Assembly (NCBI RefSeq): GCF_007673095.1
Contig: NZ_VDYZ01000005.1
Coordinates: 1-64,000 of the forward strand
Length of the DNA stretch: 64,000 nt
Direction of reading: 5' to 3'
Source of the DNA: Corynebacterium glyciniphilum AJ 3170
GTDB lineage: Bacteria > Actinomycetota > Actinomycetes > Mycobacteriales > Mycobacteriaceae
Part shown: in pieces, positions 50,935-60,014 of the stretch
Numbering within the stretch: position 1 is the stretch's first letter
Layout of the letters: every line of letters starts with the position of its first letter
The notes under the pieces: model-generated
The model's input: only the letters and a program-made list of their open reading frames with translations
The model's database searches: none
Told to the model about the DNA's origin: nothing
Made by a program: the position numbers and the translations under genes

Positions 50935-51660
50935 ATGGCACGGAAGACAACTGAGGCAACGGCAGCGGAACTCGTCGCCAGGTACGCCCGCGACGGTATG
51001 ACTGTCGCTGTGGGAGGGTTCGGCCTGTCCGGCAACCCTTTCGACCTGATCGACGGCCTACGTGAATCCGGGGCGACAAACCTCACCATTGTCTCCAACA
51101 ACATGGGAGTCGACGGTCAGGGACTCGGCGTTCTCCTGGAGAACAACCAGGTGGACAAGGTCATCGCGTCCTACGTCGGAGAAAACAAGCGTTTCGCCGA
51201 GCTTTACCTGTCCGGTGAACTCGAGGTCGAGTTCACCCCTCAGGGGACGCTGGCAGAACGACTCCGGGCTGGGGGAGCCGGGATTCCCGCGTTCTACACC
51301 GCCACTGGCGTGGGAACGCTGGTGGCGGAAGGGAAACCGACCGCAGAGTTTGACGGTCGGACCTACGTCCAGGAACGCGGCATCGTCGCCGATCTCGCAC
51401 TTGTCCATGCCGCTCACGGGGACGTCGACGGCAACCTCGTCTACCGGTTGACCGCTCAAAACTTCAACCCGTTGTGTGCTGCCTCCGGCGCAGTCACCCT
51501 CGCTGAGGTCGAGCACCTTGAGCAACGGGGCGCGATTCAGCCCGACAGGGTGATGACGCCGGGCGTGTTCATTCAGCAGGTCATCGAGGCAATGCCCCGG
51601 GAGAAACCGATCGAGAAGCGCACCGTGCGTTCCCGTGAAGAAAGTGAGGCCACGGCATGA
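50935..51660 (+). CDS. scoA: 3-oxoacid CoA-transferase subunit A
   Basis: Class I CoA-transferase alpha subunit, 241 residues, which with subunit B moves CoA from succinyl-CoA to acetoacetate. Family features are [20 protein letters not shown] (CoA-binding glycines), [35 protein letters not shown] and [17 protein letters not shown] four codons upstream (50923) is also possible and would overlap the fahA stop as GTGA. It handles the acetoacetate released by fumarylacetoacetase. Confidence 0.92.
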   Translation: MARKTTEATAAELVARYARDGMTVAVGGFGLSGNPFDLIDGLRESGATNLTIVSNNMGVDGQGLGVLLENNQVDKVIASYVGENKRFAELYLSGELEVEFTPQGTLAERLRAGGAGIPAFYTATGVGTLVAEGKPTAEFDGRTYVQERGIVADLALVHAAHGDVDGNLVYRLTAQNFNPLCAASGAVTLAEVEHLEQRGAIQPDRVMTPGVFIQQVIEAMPREKPIEKRTVRSREESEATA

Positions 51661-52307
51661 GCTGGACACGCGAGCAAATGGCGGCGATCGCCGCCCGCGA
51701 ACTCAGTGACGGCGACTATGTCAACCTTGGAATCGGGATGCCCACTCTGGTCGCCAACCACCTACCCGAGGGGGTTCACGTCACGCTACAGAGCGAGAAC
51801 GGCATCCTCGGTATGGGGCCCTTCCCCGTGGAAGGGGAGGAGGACGCCGATCTCATCAATGCCGGCAAGCAGACCGTGACCTTGATCCCCGGTGCATCGG
51901 TGTTCGATTCCGCAACGAGTTTCGCCATGATCCGTGGTGGGCACGTGAAGGTCGCCATCCTCGGAGCGATGGAGGTCACCGAGACTGGTGACCTCGCCAA
52001 CTGGATGGTGCCCGGACACATGGTCAAGGGTATGGGCGGGGCGATGGACCTGGTGGCTGGTACACCACGGGTCGTCGTGATGACCACCCACACCACCCGG
52101 GACGGGATGCCGAAGATCCGTCGGGAATGCTCGTTACCGCTGACCGGGCTGGGGGTGGTGGACAGGATCATCACTGATCTCGCCTGTTTCGACATCACCC
52201 CGGACGGGCTCAGGCTCACCGAACGTGCGCCGGGAGTGAGTGTGGATGAGATCCGGATGAAGACCGAGGCAGGTTTCCGGGTGGCAGAAGGAGTGGAGTA
52301 CCGGTGA
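51657..52307 (+). CDS. scoB: 3-oxoacid CoA-transferase subunit B
   Basis: Beta subunit of 216 residues. The catalytic Glu is in [12 protein letters not shown], within the family motif, preceded by [19 protein letters not shown]. Other conserved stretches are [16 protein letters not shown] and [12 protein letters not shown]. The ATG overlaps the scoA stop (ATGA). The product acetoacetyl-CoA would go to thiolysis by a thiolase encoded elsewhere. Confidence 0.94.
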   Translation: MSWTREQMAAIAARELSDGDYVNLGIGMPTLVANHLPEGVHVTLQSENGILGMGPFPVEGEEDADLINAGKQTVTLIPGASVFDSATSFAMIRGGHVKVAILGAMEVTETGDLANWMVPGHMVKGMGGAMDLVAGTPRVVVMTTHTTRDGMPKIRRECSLPLTGLGVVDRIITDLACFDITPDGLRLTERAPGVSVDEIRMKTEAGFRVAEGVEYR

Positions 52308-53065
52308 ACCAGACAAGAAGACGTGGAACAGGTGACCACGCCGTCGTGTGTCTGAACGGATGGTTCGGTCACGCAGGAACCTGGGGCCCATGGGAGAACT
52401 ACCTGGACGGCGATGAATTCACCTGGGTATTCCCTGACTACAGAGGCTACGGACGACGGCAGGGCACGTCCGGCGAATTCACCGTAGTCGAGGTCTCTTC
52501 GGACATCTGTGGGGTGCTTGAGGATCTTCCGCATTCGAGGATTTCACTGCTTGGTCATTCGATGGGTGGCGTGTTTATGCAGCGGGTACTCGCAGACTCG
52601 TCCCGAGGCATCGAGTCGATGGTGGGGATCTCACCGGTCGGCGCGGCGGGGACTCCGATGCCTCCAGAACAGCGGGCACTTTTTGAGTCCGCCGAGTTCG
52701 ATATCGGTGCACGGCAGACGATTATCGACATTACGACAGGCAATAACCTGTCTCCGCAATTTACCGGGAGACTGGCGGAGGAGACCCGGGATACCTCAGC
52801 TGATGCCGCTGTCGGTGGGTACTTCCGGGCATGGGCCGACGCTGATTTTCTTGAGCAACTCGGGAGACGGGACCTCCCTGTGAAGGCTTTCGTGGGAGCT
52901 GTTGACCCGGCGGTCACCGTTGAAACCGTCCGGTCGAGTTTTGGGAAGACCTACCCTCATCTCGATCTGGAGGTCCTTCCCAACGTCGGACACTATTCCA
53001 TGTACGAGATGCCGCTCTACCTCGGCGCGAGAATAGAAGAGTTCCTGAGACGGTCTGCGGCGTAA
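52304..53065 (+). CDS. Alpha/beta hydrolase
   Basis: 253-residue serine hydrolase fold. Oxyanion region [17 protein letters not shown], strand [10 protein letters not shown], nucleophile Ser in LGHSMGGVF, acid loop VGAVDPAV and His in NVGHYSMYE. The GTG start overlaps scoB by 4 bp (GTGA), so it belongs to the homogentisate operon. It may hydrolyse an ester or amide of an aromatic acid upstream of homogentisate, or a stray thioester. No closer assignment is possible. Confidence 0.85.
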   Translation: MNQTRRRGTGDHAVVCLNGWFGHAGTWGPWENYLDGDEFTWVFPDYRGYGRRQGTSGEFTVVEVSSDICGVLEDLPHSRISLLGHSMGGVFMQRVLADSSRGIESMVGISPVGAAGTPMPPEQRALFESAEFDIGARQTIIDITTGNNLSPQFTGRLAEETRDTSADAAVGGYFRAWADADFLEQLGRRDLPVKAFVGAVDPAVTVETVRSSFGKTYPHLDLEVLPNVGHYSMYEMPLYLGARIEEFLRRSAA

Positions 53066-53078
53066 CGTGCTTGTACTC

Positions 53079-53100
53079 CTGCCGTATGTCATGACGGCAG
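53079..53100. terminator. Hairpin after the homogentisate operon
   Basis: Inverted repeat CTGCCGT-N8-ACGGCAG, 13 bp after the hydrolase stop. Seven-pair GC-rich stem, no T-run. The rest of the 153-bp gap is A/T-rich and probably holds the promoter of the next gene. Confidence 0.45.
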
Positions 53101-53224
53101 ATCTGACAGGTCCCGCAAAGCCTGGGCTATAACTTAGCGTCTTATGTCTGGACGATATGCTTAAGTTAACGACGACCGTCTACGACATCTCGCCTGACAG
53201 CCCTCCTCACCGTTAAGGATGCCC

Positions 53225-54025
53225 GTGCCCATTGCGCAAAACCCTGACCATCCGTCCGACCCGGCCGCCGGTGGCGCACCCGATCAGGAGGGCTGGGGAC
53301 GGACTGCGGCACCGTCTCCGTCGCCTCGGGGACGACGTTTCACCGGTGCGCACCTGGTGGCGACCGGCGTCTCGTCACTGATGGTAGGTGTACTGGCGAC
53401 GAGTCTGGCTTTCACCCTCATCGGATCCGGCGATGACGGCGGGGAGGGCGAGAGCATGGCATCGCAGGACAGTCCTGCAATTCCGGCAGGTGCCCTTGAT
53501 GAGCCCGTGGCAGAGGAAGACGAGACCGAGGTGCAGGATGATGTCATCGGCGTCGGCGACGGCTTCACCGTAACGACATGGGACGGCCTGGAAATCGAGA
53601 CGTACGTCCACGACTTCTCTGTTGACGACGCCTGCAAGTACGGCGGGGTGAATCCCCGAATTGCGGAGAAAGCTCCGGACAGTCGCATCGTCCAACTCAC
53701 CATCGACGTAGTGAATCACGGCGATGACACATACAGCATGGACAAACTGACGGCATTGTCCGGTGACGGGTACACTCAGCCGGTGGAGTCCGCGACAAGG
53801 TTCTGCAACGAACCGGACGACGGGGCGAATCGCTGGCCGGGTTTCGGGCACATCGAAAAAGGCGAGAAGAAGCTGCTCTACGGGGCGTTCGAGGTTCAGC
53901 CCGAAGCTGCCCAACTGGTCCTGGTCAGCACCGGTAACGGCAAGGTGCTGATCGATATCCCGGAAGTCTCGGCCACTTCAGGTTCCGGGGATGGCTCACC
54001 GGAGCCGACCACCAGCGCCGGATAA
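53225..54025 (+). CDS. Membrane-anchored extracytoplasmic protein, DUF4352-like domain
   Basis: About 266 residues. A cytoplasmic Pro-rich N-terminus of about 40 residues is followed by one membrane helix (LVATGVSSLMVGVLATSLAF), an acidic linker (VAEEDETEVQDD), and an extracellular beta domain with VGDGFTVTTWDG, VQLTIDVVNHGDDTYSMDKLTALSG and a late RFCNEPDD. The Ig-like layout resembles DUF4352/TelA-type surface proteins of actinobacteria. The GTG at 53225, 5 bp after AAGGA, is preferred over the ATG at 53219, which is too close to it. It lies 21 bp before the nucleoside hydrolase gene. Function unknown. Confidence 0.65.
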   Translation: MPIAQNPDHPSDPAAGGAPDQEGWGRTAAPSPSPRGRRFTGAHLVATGVSSLMVGVLATSLAFTLIGSGDDGGEGESMASQDSPAIPAGALDEPVAEEDETEVQDDVIGVGDGFTVTTWDGLEIETYVHDFSVDDACKYGGVNPRIAEKAPDSRIVQLTIDVVNHGDDTYSMDKLTALSGDGYTQPVESATRFCNEPDDGANRWPGFGHIEKGEKKLLYGAFEVQPEAAQLVLVSTGNGKVLIDIPEVSATSGSGDGSPEPTTSAG

Positions 54026-54046
54026 TACGGAGACGCCAAGAAAGAC

Positions 54047-55057
54047 ATGGATCAGAACGCCGCGCCTGTACTGACCGTGCCGGCGGAACCCCGCATCCCG
54101 GTCTACCTGGACTGTGACACTGGCATCGACGACGCGCTCGCCCTCGGCTACCTGTTGGCCACGCCTGCGGCGACGCTCGTCGGAGTCGGCTCGGTACACG
54201 GGAACGTTAGTGCAGTCAGCGGCGCGGAGAATACGCGACGACTGTTCGGCATGACGGGACACGACGACATCCCGGTCGCGGTGGGCGCATGCGATCCACT
54301 GGTCGGCTCCTTCGCCGGGGGTGCGGTACGCGTCCATGGGCAGGACGGTGTCGGTGGCACCCGCGGAACGGCGCTTCCTGCCGCGTCGGCGACCGTGGAA
54401 GACGTCGATGCTGTCGAACTCCTTCTCCGGCTGTCCCGTGAGTACGAAGGGCGGCTGCACATCCTGGCCATCGGGCCGCTGACGAATCTGGCGCTGGCAT
54501 TGCGGCGAGATCCCAGCATCGTCGACCGAGTCGCCGAGGTGACGGTGATGGGTGGGGCCGCGATGGTGCCGGGCAACATGGCGCCGTTGACTGAGGCGAA
54601 CATCGGCAATGACCCCGAGGCAGCGCAGGAGGTGCTCTCGGCGTCCTGGCCGGTCACCCTGGTGCCTCTGGACACCACAATGGTCAACACCTTCGAGACC
54701 GCCGACATCGAGGAGTTGCAGCGCTGTTCGACGCCGGTGGCAGCGGCGATCGGACAAATGTTGGACTACTACGCTGACTTCTACCAGGGTGTTTTCGGAC
54801 GACGGTGCTGCGCGCTGCACGATCCGTTGGCCGCGGCCATCGCGGTGGGGGAGGTGGAGCCCGTCCTGGCGCCCCGGATTCCGGTCGAAGTGGACACGAC
54901 TGACGGTCCGGGGAGAGGACAGACCGTATGCGACTTGCGGCACCAGCGTGCCGCCGGACCAGAGGGCGTGGACGTCGACGGCGCGAACGTCCGGGTCGTC
55001 CTGCGCTCCGCTGAGGGATTCCCGCTGGCGCTCAGGGAGCGTCTGCTGAGCCTGTAA
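54047..55057 (+). CDS. Nucleoside hydrolase (inosine/uridine-preferring type)
   Basis: 336-residue calcium-dependent N-ribosyl hydrolase that splits nucleosides to base and ribose. The calcium-binding DxDxGxDD motif reads DCDTGIDDALALGY, preceded by IPVYLD. Further family segments are GVGSVHGNVSAVSGAENTRR, LAIGPLTNLALAL, VTVMGGAAMVPGN and NIGNDPEAA. His/Asp of the active site fit CALHDPLAAA near residue 262. Role: nucleoside salvage. It may share a transcript with the preceding membrane protein. Confidence 0.92.
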   Translation: MDQNAAPVLTVPAEPRIPVYLDCDTGIDDALALGYLLATPAATLVGVGSVHGNVSAVSGAENTRRLFGMTGHDDIPVAVGACDPLVGSFAGGAVRVHGQDGVGGTRGTALPAASATVEDVDAVELLLRLSREYEGRLHILAIGPLTNLALALRRDPSIVDRVAEVTVMGGAAMVPGNMAPLTEANIGNDPEAAQEVLSASWPVTLVPLDTTMVNTFETADIEELQRCSTPVAAAIGQMLDYYADFYQGVFGRRCCALHDPLAAAIAVGEVEPVLAPRIPVEVDTTDGPGRGQTVCDLRHQRAAGPEGVDVDGANVRVVLRSAEGFPLALRERLLSL

Positions 55058-55138
55058 CCCAGCACTGCCTGACGACGCTTCGTTGTCGGCGGTGGCAAAG
55101 TGCGACTGACGGCTGCACCGACATTATCCGGCGGGGTG

Positions 55139-55654
55139 TCAGCTCACCTGTCGACGCAGCGTGTCCAGGTGGAGGGTGGTGACATCCTGCTCGTGGAGGT
55201 GATCGATGTGACTGTCCCGGTCGAGGGGAGTGTTGGCGGGGTTGAGGAGCTCCTCTCCGTACTCCATGTGGAAATTGACCTCCTCGAACAGTTCCCGGGT
55301 GGTGGCGTCCACGGATTCGGCGAAGTAGGTCTTCTCGAGTTCGGTGCCGACACCACGGCTACGCTGCAGGTCGTCCCAGGCGGTGATGGCCGAGGAGAGC
55401 CGCCGGGCGGACTCGGTGGAGAGGTTCTTCAGCGTGTTGTCGAAGTCGTCCAGAGCGGCCTGCGCTGCCGGGCGTTCAAAGACTCCGTTCCAGAAGACAA
55501 AGATCAAAAAGACTCCACCGAGCACTCCACCCAGCACGAGAGCGACCCCAAGGATGATGAGTCCTATCTTGATTGCCCACGCCAGAATGACGATGGCGAC
55601 CCCGAGGACGATAAGGGCGGCGCACCCACCGCCGGCCTGGTTCTTGTTGCTCAT
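55139..55654 (-). CDS. Small membrane protein with cytoplasmic helical domain
   Basis: 171 residues. Two or more adjacent hydrophobic stretches in residues 10-55 (CAALIVLGVAIVILAWAI, LIILGVALVLGGVLGGVFL) are followed by a soluble, mostly helical C-terminal part rich in Asp and Glu. No known domain recognised. It lies 11 bp downstream of another small membrane protein gene on the same strand, and the two are probably one operon. Confidence 0.65.
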   Translation of the reverse strand: MSNKNQAGGGCAALIVLGVAIVILAWAIKIGLIILGVALVLGGVLGGVFLIFVFWNGVFERPAAQAALDDFDNTLKNLSTESARRLSSAITAWDDLQRSRGVGTELEKTYFAESVDATTRELFEEVNFHMEYGEELLNPANTPLDRDSHIDHLHEQDVTTLHLDTLRRQVS

Positions 55655-55665
55655 GACCGTGCCCC

Positions 55666-55986
55666 TCAGTTTCCCAGGTCCATGTTGACGCCGACGTGGA
55701 ACAACCAGATCCCCACCAGCACCGTCAGTGTCGCGACGATGACGGCCAGTATGCTGTAGAGAATGGCGGCAGCTGTGGGGTAGGTGCCAGAGAACGTCTG
55801 CTTACGCTGCTCCGCGATCTTCTTCAGGTCGAGTGTCGTGGCCTCGAGGGTCTCGGACACAAGCGCCTGATGTTCAGCATCGTCGAGGTCGGGGTCGGCT
55901 ATGCCGATGCGGGGCGCAGGAATAGTCGGGGAGAAAGCATCGCGTCGCGCCCCAGCTACGACCTCCAGCTCTGGTGTGTCACTCAT
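55666..55986 (-). CDS. Small C-tail-anchored membrane protein
   Basis: 106 residues. The first 65 are soluble with an acidic DLDDAEHQALVSETLEATT stretch, and one strong membrane helix (ILYSILAVIVATLTVLVGIW) lies near the C-terminus. No family recognised. It is encoded directly before the 171-residue membrane protein gene; both point away from the GMC oxidoreductase gene. Confidence 0.65.
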   Translation of the reverse strand: MSDTPELEVVAGARRDAFSPTIPAPRIGIADPDLDDAEHQALVSETLEATTLDLKKIAEQRKQTFSGTYPTAAAILYSILAVIVATLTVLVGIWLFHVGVNMDLGN

Positions 55987-56177
55987 GAGTAAGAGGTTAC
56001 AGGAGGCTGTGGGCGCGAGCGGGCGGCGTGCGGTGTATCGATCTTAGATCCGCGGTTATCGGGGCCTTGTGACAGTTGGTGAGGAGTGGAGGTGGTCACT
56101 CCAGGCCAATTGGGTAGCACTCTCGGACAATTCAAGGCCGTGACCACGGATTACTGTTCTAAACGCAAGGATTGTGG

Positions 56178-56212
56178 TGTGTATCACAGAAGGCTGGCGC
56201 ATGTCATACACA
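56178..56212. promoter_or_regulatory. Inverted repeat upstream of the GMC oxidoreductase gene
   Basis: TGTGTAT-N21-ATACACA, 32 bp before the start codon at 56245, in the 258-bp divergent gap. The wide spacing suggests a site for a dimer spanning two helical turns, possibly the LuxR protein of this cluster. Confidence 0.35.
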
Positions 56213-56244
56213 TGTCGCGCAGAGTATGGAAGTCGCAGGAAAAC

Positions 56245-57804
56245 ATGGACAGAACCGAATACATCGTCGTCGGCGCAGGATCCGCGGGCAGCGTTATCAC
56301 TCGCAGACTCATTGACGCCGGTAAGTCAGTGACCCTCGTGGAGGCCGGTGGATACGACGAAAACCCGTTGATCGCGGACGTCTGGTCGTCTGTCAGACTG
56401 TGGCACGGGCCTGAGGACTGGGATTTTCAGACGGTCCCGCAGGAACACTGTAACGGGAGACGAATACACCTGCCGCGTGGCAAAGTCACCGGAGGGTCGC
56501 ACGCACTGAACGGGACGATCTGGTGCCGTGGGGCGAAGGCGGACTACGACACATGGTCATACCTGGGGTGTGCGGGGTGGAGTTGGGACGACGTCCTCCC
56601 TACTCTCCGGAGGATAGAGAAATTCGATGGCGCAGGTTCAGACCTGCGGGGTAAAGAAGGCCTCCTGGATGTGGTCCAAGGGTACGACGTCAACCCGATC
56701 CAGGAGAGCATCCTCCGTGCGGGAGTGGAGATAGGCCTTCCGCTGGATGAAGACTATAACGACGGCGCCCCAGACGGTATCTCGAGGATGCAGTTGAACG
56801 TCCGGGGCGGGAAACGGTTCAACACCTGGCACGCCTATCTTGAACCAGTTCTAGGACACGAGAACCTTACGGTCATCACCGGCGCTGAGGTGGAACACCT
56901 GATCATAGAGGGCGGGACAGTGATTGGGATCGAGTATGTCAGTGAGGGCGCGACGGAGACCCTGTACGGCGCGGAGACCATTCTGGCCGCCGGCGCGCTG
57001 GGATCACCGGCAGTCCTGCTGCGGTCAGGTATCGGACCCTCAGAAGAGCTCATCTCTGTGGGCGTGGAACCACTGCTCGACTTGCCCGGCGTTGGACGGA
57101 ACCTTCAGGACCACCTCCTGGTCCCGGTGGTCTTCACGACGTCGACTCCAGTCCCGGCACCGATGACAGGTGTTGCGGAGACCCACCATTTCTGGCGGAG
57201 TAGACCGGGTCTTGCGGAGCCGGACACTCAGCCGATTCATTTCTCCATCCCGATGTATCTCGACGGCATGACTGGACCGGAGAACGGATTCTCCCTGGTG
57301 GCAGGCTTGGTCCGTCCACAGGCCAGGGGGTCAGTGCGGCTCTCGGGGCCGGGTCTGACCGATGAACTCCTGATTGATCTCTCAGCACTCGACAACCGTG
57401 CCGACGTCAGTGCGCTCATTGCGTCTGTGCGACAGTGCCGGCTGATGGGACGCACGGATGCTTTGGCGCCCTGGGGTGCGCATGAGGTCTACCCGGGTGA
57501 AAGCGTTCCGGATGAGGACTCAGCCCTCGAACAGTACGTGCGGTCACATGTCAGTACCTACCACCATCAGGTGGGGACATGCCGGATGGGGCTGGACCGG
57601 GGTTCTGTCGTCGATCCGAGCAGCCTCTCCGTACACGGTCTCGGAGGACTCCGGGTGGCAGATGCATCGGTCATGCCCCTCGTGACGACAGGTAATACCA
57701 ACGCAGCCGCGATCCTTATCGGAGAACGCGCCGCTGAGTTCATCATCCGCGATTCGACAAGCAGCGCGGAGTACGCGTCCAACATGATCGGAGAACCACT
57801 GTGA
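56245..57804 (+). CDS. GMC-family flavin oxidoreductase (choline dehydrogenase-like)
   Basis: 519-residue FAD enzyme oxidising an alcohol to aldehyde or ketone. The ADP-binding motif is YIVVGAGSAGSVITRRL near residue 5, GMC signature 1 is LPRGKVTGGSHALNGTIW, and signature 2 is GALGSPAVLLRSGIG. The C-terminal active-site His-His/Asn pattern is in STYHHQVGTCRMG and TTGNTNAAAILIGE. The ATG at 56245 follows AGGA; in-frame codons upstream look non-coding. It overlaps the MFS gene (GTGA). Substrate probably an alcohol imported by the MFS protein. Confidence 0.9.
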   Translation: MDRTEYIVVGAGSAGSVITRRLIDAGKSVTLVEAGGYDENPLIADVWSSVRLWHGPEDWDFQTVPQEHCNGRRIHLPRGKVTGGSHALNGTIWCRGAKADYDTWSYLGCAGWSWDDVLPTLRRIEKFDGAGSDLRGKEGLLDVVQGYDVNPIQESILRAGVEIGLPLDEDYNDGAPDGISRMQLNVRGGKRFNTWHAYLEPVLGHENLTVITGAEVEHLIIEGGTVIGIEYVSEGATETLYGAETILAAGALGSPAVLLRSGIGPSEELISVGVEPLLDLPGVGRNLQDHLLVPVVFTTSTPVPAPMTGVAETHHFWRSRPGLAEPDTQPIHFSIPMYLDGMTGPENGFSLVAGLVRPQARGSVRLSGPGLTDELLIDLSALDNRADVSALIASVRQCRLMGRTDALAPWGAHEVYPGESVPDEDSALEQYVRSHVSTYHHQVGTCRMGLDRGSVVDPSSLSVHGLGGLRVADASVMPLVTTGNTNAAAILIGERAAEFIIRDSTSSAEYASNMIGEPL

Positions 57805-59036
57805 CTACCTCGCGAACAGACACTAACGGTGTCAAGCAACCCTTGTCGAGCAAGGCGGTGATCGTGCTCTGCATGGTTGTTGTGGTGATGGAAGGGTACA
57901 ACCTGATCACCTTCGGCGTGACCGTCCCGCTTCTCCTGGACGATCCAGGTCTGGCCATCGATCCTGCGGCCACTGGACTCATCGGCGGTGTCGTCTACGC
58001 CGGTGGCTTGACAGGTATTCTGGTCAGTGGTCCGCTCGCAGATAGGTGGGGGCGTCACCGACTGATGTCGGTGGCAGTAGGGGTGTTCGCCCTCGGCTCT
58101 GTCCTTGTCGCCGTCGCACCGAATGCCGCGGTTATCGGGATTGCCCGCGTGGTGACCGGTATCGGCATCGGGGCAGCTTTTACCTCGGCAATGACACTGG
58201 CGCGCAACCATGCGACAACGAACCGGGCGAGCCTGGTGATCACGTTGACAACGGCCGGTGTCCCGGTTGGCGGTGTCTTTGCGTCATTGTTCGGAATTTT
58301 CCTGATGCCCCACTGGGGATGGCGGTCCAACTACTGGGCCGGCGCTGTCCTGACACTGGTGATCCTGATCGTGTCACTGCTAGGCCATATCCGGGAACCT
58401 GATGAGGTGCGGAGTTCTACGCTCGCGCCGTACCGCCGACTCACAGCACTGTTTCACCCGAGCACCCGGGTCCTCGTGATTTTCGTGGCACTCGCCAGCG
58501 TCACCAACCTCGTGACTTGGTTGGGGCTGAATGCTTGGCTTGCGGAGGCGATGCGGAGCAGCGGATTCACACTGACGCAGGCGCTCACTCTGACCTTCGT
58601 CCTCACCGGTGCGGCGGTCATCGGGTCCTGGTTTACCGCTACTGCCGGTGACCGGGTCGGACCAGCCCGCATCGCTGTGTTGTGCGCCGCGTTGACCCTG
58701 GTCGGGCTGATCGGGTTGATGACAGGACCGACGGCGATGGTAGCCGCAACCCTCTTCGTTGCGTTGCTGGGGATCGGTGGTCATTCAACCCAGAACCTGA
58801 TCAGCGCCGCAGCGACCAACCATGTCGCAGCACCGCTCCGCGGGACCGTCATCGCCATCACCAATGCGATGGCATACGTGGGCTCGTTCCTCGGCCCGGT
58901 CGTCGGTGGTGCTGTCTTCGGCGGGGGAGGAGCACCGAGGTTGTTCAGTGTGTACGCAGTGTTCGCGGCGGTCTGTCTCGCTACGTGCGTGGGTATCGTG
59001 GTCGGTGGGCGCCGAGGCGGCACCGTGAAGATGTAG
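57801..59036 (+). CDS. MFS transporter, aromatic acid:H+ symporter-like
   Basis: 411 residues, 12 hydrophobic segments. The AAHS-like signature in helix 1 is EGYNLITFGVTVPLLL, and loop 2-3 reads GPLADRWGRHRLM. The helix 4-5 segment IARVVTGIGIGAAFTSAMTLARNH and the C-terminal GHSTQNLISAAATNHVAAPLRG are also typical. GTG start overlapping the GMC stop by 4 bp. It likely imports the compound oxidised by the GMC enzyme. Confidence 0.87.
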   Translation: MTTSRTDTNGVKQPLSSKAVIVLCMVVVVMEGYNLITFGVTVPLLLDDPGLAIDPAATGLIGGVVYAGGLTGILVSGPLADRWGRHRLMSVAVGVFALGSVLVAVAPNAAVIGIARVVTGIGIGAAFTSAMTLARNHATTNRASLVITLTTAGVPVGGVFASLFGIFLMPHWGWRSNYWAGAVLTLVILIVSLLGHIREPDEVRSSTLAPYRRLTALFHPSTRVLVIFVALASVTNLVTWLGLNAWLAEAMRSSGFTLTQALTLTFVLTGAAVIGSWFTATAGDRVGPARIAVLCAALTLVGLIGLMTGPTAMVAATLFVALLGIGGHSTQNLISAAATNHVAAPLRGTVIAITNAMAYVGSFLGPVVGGAVFGGGGAPRLFSVYAVFAAVCLATCVGIVVGGRRGGTVKM

Positions 59037-59050
59037 CGAGGGGAGCGGCC

Positions 59051-60007
59051 GTGGAACGAGACCGGGACGGGGTCGACAGGGGAGGCAGGGTCGACCTGGA
59101 CAAACTTCGCACCGACCTGGACATGTCCCTGCACCTCCTCCGTCCGCTTATCCCGTACGACGCGGCGCAGATCCTGCGGATCGGTCACGGCCTGAAACCC
59201 GTGGAACTCTGTAGGACAGGCTACTCGGCAAACACAGCGTGGGCATTGGCTCATATGTTTCCCGTGGAAGACGCTCGTCGCTTCACATACGAGGTGAGCG
59301 ATGATGCGCCACTTCCTCCGACGATCTCCACCTCCGGCGTGGGAGGGGACTTCACGTCGTCCAGGCTGTTCCGGGAGCATCTTGCCAAGGAAGGTTTCGA
59401 AGACGGGATGTCCCTGGTCCTCTACCATGACGAGGGCCCTGTGGGGATGGCGCATTTCTCCAGCAGGACGACGCGAGCTTTTGAGGGTGCGCCCCGACAA
59501 GCGGCACTCGCGGTGTCTGGACTGTTCGGAAGCGTTGTCGCGATGTTTCCCGGAAGCGACGAGCCCTGGCGTGGAGACGGCCGTCTGGATACTGAACAGC
59601 GCTTGCTGGCGGATCCGGATTTCGTGAGGCACCTCCGCGACTTCTGCCGGAGCCCTCTCGCATTCATCGGACACCTGTGGGAGGTCGATGGATCATTTGT
59701 CATCGTTGATGTGGCGCAGCCGGGGAGGATAGTGGCGAAGCCAGTCGACGCTGCGACGATGTGCGGGCTCACACGACAAGAGCTGCAGGTGCTCAGCGCC
59801 TTGTGTTGTGGAGCTGCCGACGCGGAGATTGCGTCACGACTTCATCTGAGTCGCCGGACCGTGCAGTCGTACCTGGGGTCGCTCCGACAGAAACTGGGAG
59901 CAGCAAGCAGGCTCGAGGCCGTGGTCATCGCTCTTGGGGCGGGACTGTACATACCCCATCCAGACAAGGCACCCCTCGGCCAGATCATCCGAGGGGGTTC
60001 AGGGTAA
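59051..60007 (+). CDS. LuxR-family regulator with unassigned N-terminal sensor
   Basis: 318 residues. The last 65 form a GerE/LuxR helix-turn-helix: LTRQELQVLSALCCGAADAEIASRLHLS and RRTVQSYLGSLRQKLGAASR. The first about 240 residues resemble a GAF/PAS-type sensor (LRPLIPYDAAQILRIG, SLVLYHDEGPVGMAHFS) but were not assigned. There is no receiver-domain phospho-acceptor pattern, so it is probably ligand-controlled. The GTG start follows AGGGGAG. It lies 14 bp after the MFS gene and is likely co-transcribed with its targets. Confidence 0.83.
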   Translation: MERDRDGVDRGGRVDLDKLRTDLDMSLHLLRPLIPYDAAQILRIGHGLKPVELCRTGYSANTAWALAHMFPVEDARRFTYEVSDDAPLPPTISTSGVGGDFTSSRLFREHLAKEGFEDGMSLVLYHDEGPVGMAHFSSRTTRAFEGAPRQAALAVSGLFGSVVAMFPGSDEPWRGDGRLDTEQRLLADPDFVRHLRDFCRSPLAFIGHLWEVDGSFVIVDVAQPGRIVAKPVDAATMCGLTRQELQVLSALCCGAADAEIASRLHLSRRTVQSYLGSLRQKLGAASRLEAVVIALGAGLYIPHPDKAPLGQIIRGGSG

Positions 60008-60014
60008 GCGGAAG

